Assembly: GCA_003250455.1 (NCBI GenBank) | Contig: QKGK01000404.1 | Coordinates: 1-6,410, forward strand | Reading direction: 5' to 3' | Length of the DNA: 6,410 nucleotides | Source: Chloroflexota bacterium | Lineage (GTDB): Bacteria; Chloroflexota; Anaerolineae; Anaerolineales; UBA11579 | Shown: positions 5,451 through 6,410 of the stretch, in pieces | Position numbering within the stretch: the first letter of the stretch is position 1 | How the letters are laid out: the number at the start of each line of letters is the position of its first letter | Translations under genes and position numbers: made by a program | Notes under the pieces: generated by a model | What the model was told of the DNA's origin: nothing | Database searches by the model: none | What the model saw: the letters and a program-made list of their open reading frames with translations, nothing else

Positions 5451-6023
5451 ATGAAAGACAAAACCTACGACCTGGCTTTCCTGCGCAGCGGATACGAAGA
5501 ACTGGAAAGCTATCTGCTCTCAGACGAATTGTTCTGGCCGTTGACCGGCCATCCATCCGGGCAGCCCGTCCCCTTTTTCAAGCTCACCCTGGGAAACCTG
5601 CTTCTTTCCATGCAGCGGCTCTCGGCATATGACCTCGGTGGTGATCTATCTCCACAAGAGCGCGCTGAATTCACCAAACTTCAAGCCTCCGTGGAGGCCA
5701 CGCAGCAGAAATGGCAGGTTGCATGGCAAAAGAAAGCCTCACAGGAGTTTCTCTCCCGCTTCAACCAATGGGTGCATGTGCTCAACGACCTGAAAACCGC
5801 CCCCTTCAACAACGCCCCTTACTACGCCAACGAAGTGCGCATCCGGGTGCTGCTGGAGCTGCTGGCGCCTTATACCGCAGACCACCAGGGCTACAATCTG
5901 ATCCCGCTGGACGCGGTGCTGAAAAATTTGTTGAAGCCTGCCCCTTTCCTGTGGGGAGAAGCGCTGGCCCCCGGCTTCCCGGAAAAAACCTATTGGTTTC
6001 TCTACGGAGAAATAAAACAATAA
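5451..6023 (+). CDS. Uncharacterised 190-residue protein
   Basis: I do not recognise the family. The reading frame is convincing: composition matches the other genes, and the protein is soluble and mostly helical with no signal peptide or membrane segment. Visible parts are an N-terminal helical acidic stretch, GYEELESYLLSDELFWPL (14-31), a turn GHPSGQPVPFFKLTLGNLLL (33-52), a central charged helix with many Q, E and K residues (66-105), PYYANEVRIRVLLELLAPY (123-141), which looks the most conserved-like part, and an aromatic tail ending KTYWFLYGEIKQ. The ATG at 5451 has no Shine-Dalgarno; only AATAAAAGC precedes it. The next in-frame ATG (residue 54) would cut off much of the protein. It follows the palindromic element and stands alone on this strand, so context gives no role. 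Confidence 0.75.
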   Translation: MKDKTYDLAFLRSGYEELESYLLSDELFWPLTGHPSGQPVPFFKLTLGNLLLSMQRLSAYDLGGDLSPQERAEFTKLQASVEATQQKWQVAWQKKASQEFLSRFNQWVHVLNDLKTAPFNNAPYYANEVRIRVLLELLAPYTADHQGYNLIPLDAVLKNLLKPAPFLWGEALAPGFPEKTYWFLYGEIKQ

Positions 6024-6039
6024 GAAATTTGGATTTCTT
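6022..6039 (+). other. Weak AT-rich hairpin at the end of the 190-residue gene
   Basis: AAGAAAT and ATTTCTT pair perfectly around TTGG and overlap the stop codon, and GGATTTC is then repeated directly (6031-6037 and 6041-6047). There is no T-run after it, so it is at best a poor terminator. A second small hairpin, GCGCT/AGCGC, lies at 6085-6097, also without a T-run. Confidence 0.3.
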
Positions 6040-6108
6040 CGGATTTCCCGTATTTCCCCCGGTGACTGCGGTAGACTGCCAAAAGCGCTCTCAGCGCGAC
6101 CTGAGCTC

Positions 6109-6264
6109 TTATTCCTTATCTGACTGACGTTCCAACTTGTCCTGCAAACGCGCCCGCCGGTGCTCGAAGGACGCCTTCCACTGGATCTTTTCCACGAACG
6201 GCGTACCCGGCATAATCAGGATCGCCAAAGCGGCCTGTGTTACCTGCAGGTTAGTCGGGCGAGA
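6109..6264 (-). pseudogene. Possible C-terminal remnant of a minus-strand gene
   Basis: On the minus strand a frame ending in TAA at 6109 reads back through about 51 codons of GC-rich, coding-like DNA, then enters AT-rich DNA and meets a TAG near 6294. It has no start with a ribosome binding site. The deduced end has a short hydrophobic stretch, TQAALAILIMPGTPF, then a basic, charged tail, KASFEHRRARLQDKLERQ, as in the cytosolic end of a membrane protein. A 34-residue version could start at the ATG at 6213, also without a ribosome binding site. The sharp composition change near 6264 suggests a broken gene end rather than an intact small gene. I recognise no family. Confidence 0.35.
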
Positions 6265-6287
6265 GGAAATTACAAAATTAACGTTTG

Positions 6288-6316
6288 TTGACTATAATAT
6301 TTAGTTCCGCGATAAT
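6288..6316 (+). promoter_or_regulatory. Sigma70-type promoter for the gene starting at 6405
   Basis: TTGACT (5 of 6) is separated by 17 bp from GATAAT (5 of 6), predicting a start near 6323. A perfect TATAAT at 6293-6298 overlaps the -35 and may be a second, overlapping promoter with a weak -35 (TTACAA at 6270-6275). The surrounding DNA is very AT-rich, as expected before a strongly expressed gene. Confidence 0.6.
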
Positions 6317-6332
6317 TAATCTAATTTAATCA

Positions 6333-6372
6333 CCAGTTGGGGGACTCGTCAAAAAAACCGTATATCAACTGG
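6333..6372 (+). promoter_or_regulatory. Stem-loop in the predicted 5' leader of the 6405 gene
   Basis: CCAGTTG (6333-6339) pairs perfectly with CAACTGG (6366-6372); after a 2-nt CA bulge, AAT (6328-6330) can pair with ATT (6373-6375). The 26-nt loop holds a G-run and seven As. It lies wholly inside the predicted transcript, 21 nt before the AGGAGG, so it does not cover the ribosome binding site as drawn. No known riboswitch class is recognised. Confidence 0.4.
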
Positions 6373-6404
6373 ATTATCAATTTCATAGATAACAGGAGGT
6401 AAGG

Positions 6405-6410
6405 ATGTTT
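6405..6410 (+). CDS. Start of a rightward gene (first two codons only)
   Basis: ATG TTT at the window edge follows AGGAGGT (6394-6400) with a 5-nt space from AGGAGG, the strongest ribosome binding site in the window, and lies downstream of a good promoter. Nothing can be said about the product because only Met-Phe is visible. Confidence 0.6.

Noticed and set aside
5711..6127. A 138-codon plus-strand frame overlapping the 190-residue gene
   Set aside because: It is the +2 frame of that gene with P, G and R-rich composition; the short part beyond 6023 does not look coding.

Overview
The window looks like an ordinary chromosomal stretch of a bacterium with moderately GC-rich coding DNA, AT-rich intergenic DNA, strong AGGAGG-type ribosome binding sites and several GTG or TTG starts. 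Two gene choices narrow the lifestyle only slightly: haem precursors are made from glutamate (hemL, the C5 route), and the porphobilinogen synthase has the cysteine-rich zinc site. A Chloroflexota (Anaerolineae-like) origin fits the gene set and style, but this is an impression, not a result.

Layout. Positions 1-4440 carry six genes, all on the minus strand, so they are read from right to left. The first group is a pterin-4a-carbinolamine dehydratase (4075-4440), a deoxycytidylate deaminase (3615-4037) and a NagD-like HAD phosphatase (2769-3572), separated by gaps of about 40 nt and followed by a putative terminator. After a 107-nt gap holding a candidate promoter and an inverted repeat comes hemC-hemB-hemL (2661 down to 1), with hemL cut by the window edge. 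Together these three make glutamate-1-semialdehyde into 5-aminolevulinate, then porphobilinogen, then hydroxymethylbilane. The glutamyl-tRNA reductase (hemA) before them and the uroporphyrinogen III synthase (hemD) after them are not in the window.

Positions 4441-4656 are a divergent intergenic region with a good sigma70-type promoter pointing right. It drives a SnoaL/NTF2-like gene (4657-5184) that ends in a textbook hairpin terminator. The next gap (5229-5450) holds a 73-bp nested palindromic element of the dispersed TTCCCGC...GCGGGAA type. It is followed by an unrecognised 190-residue protein (5451-6023) whose -10-like box lies only 6 nt before its ATG, with no ribosome binding site.

Positions 6024-6410 hold a possible remnant of a minus-strand gene (6109-6264). 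They also hold a strong promoter at 6288-6316, a structured leader of about 80 nt, and the first two codons of a new rightward gene at 6405 behind a perfect AGGAGG.

I see no CRISPR array, transposase, phage gene, tRNA or rRNA, and no obvious new multigene system. The parts most worth a second look are the palindromic element, the unrecognised protein with its possibly leaderless start, the gene remnant and the structured leader at the right edge.
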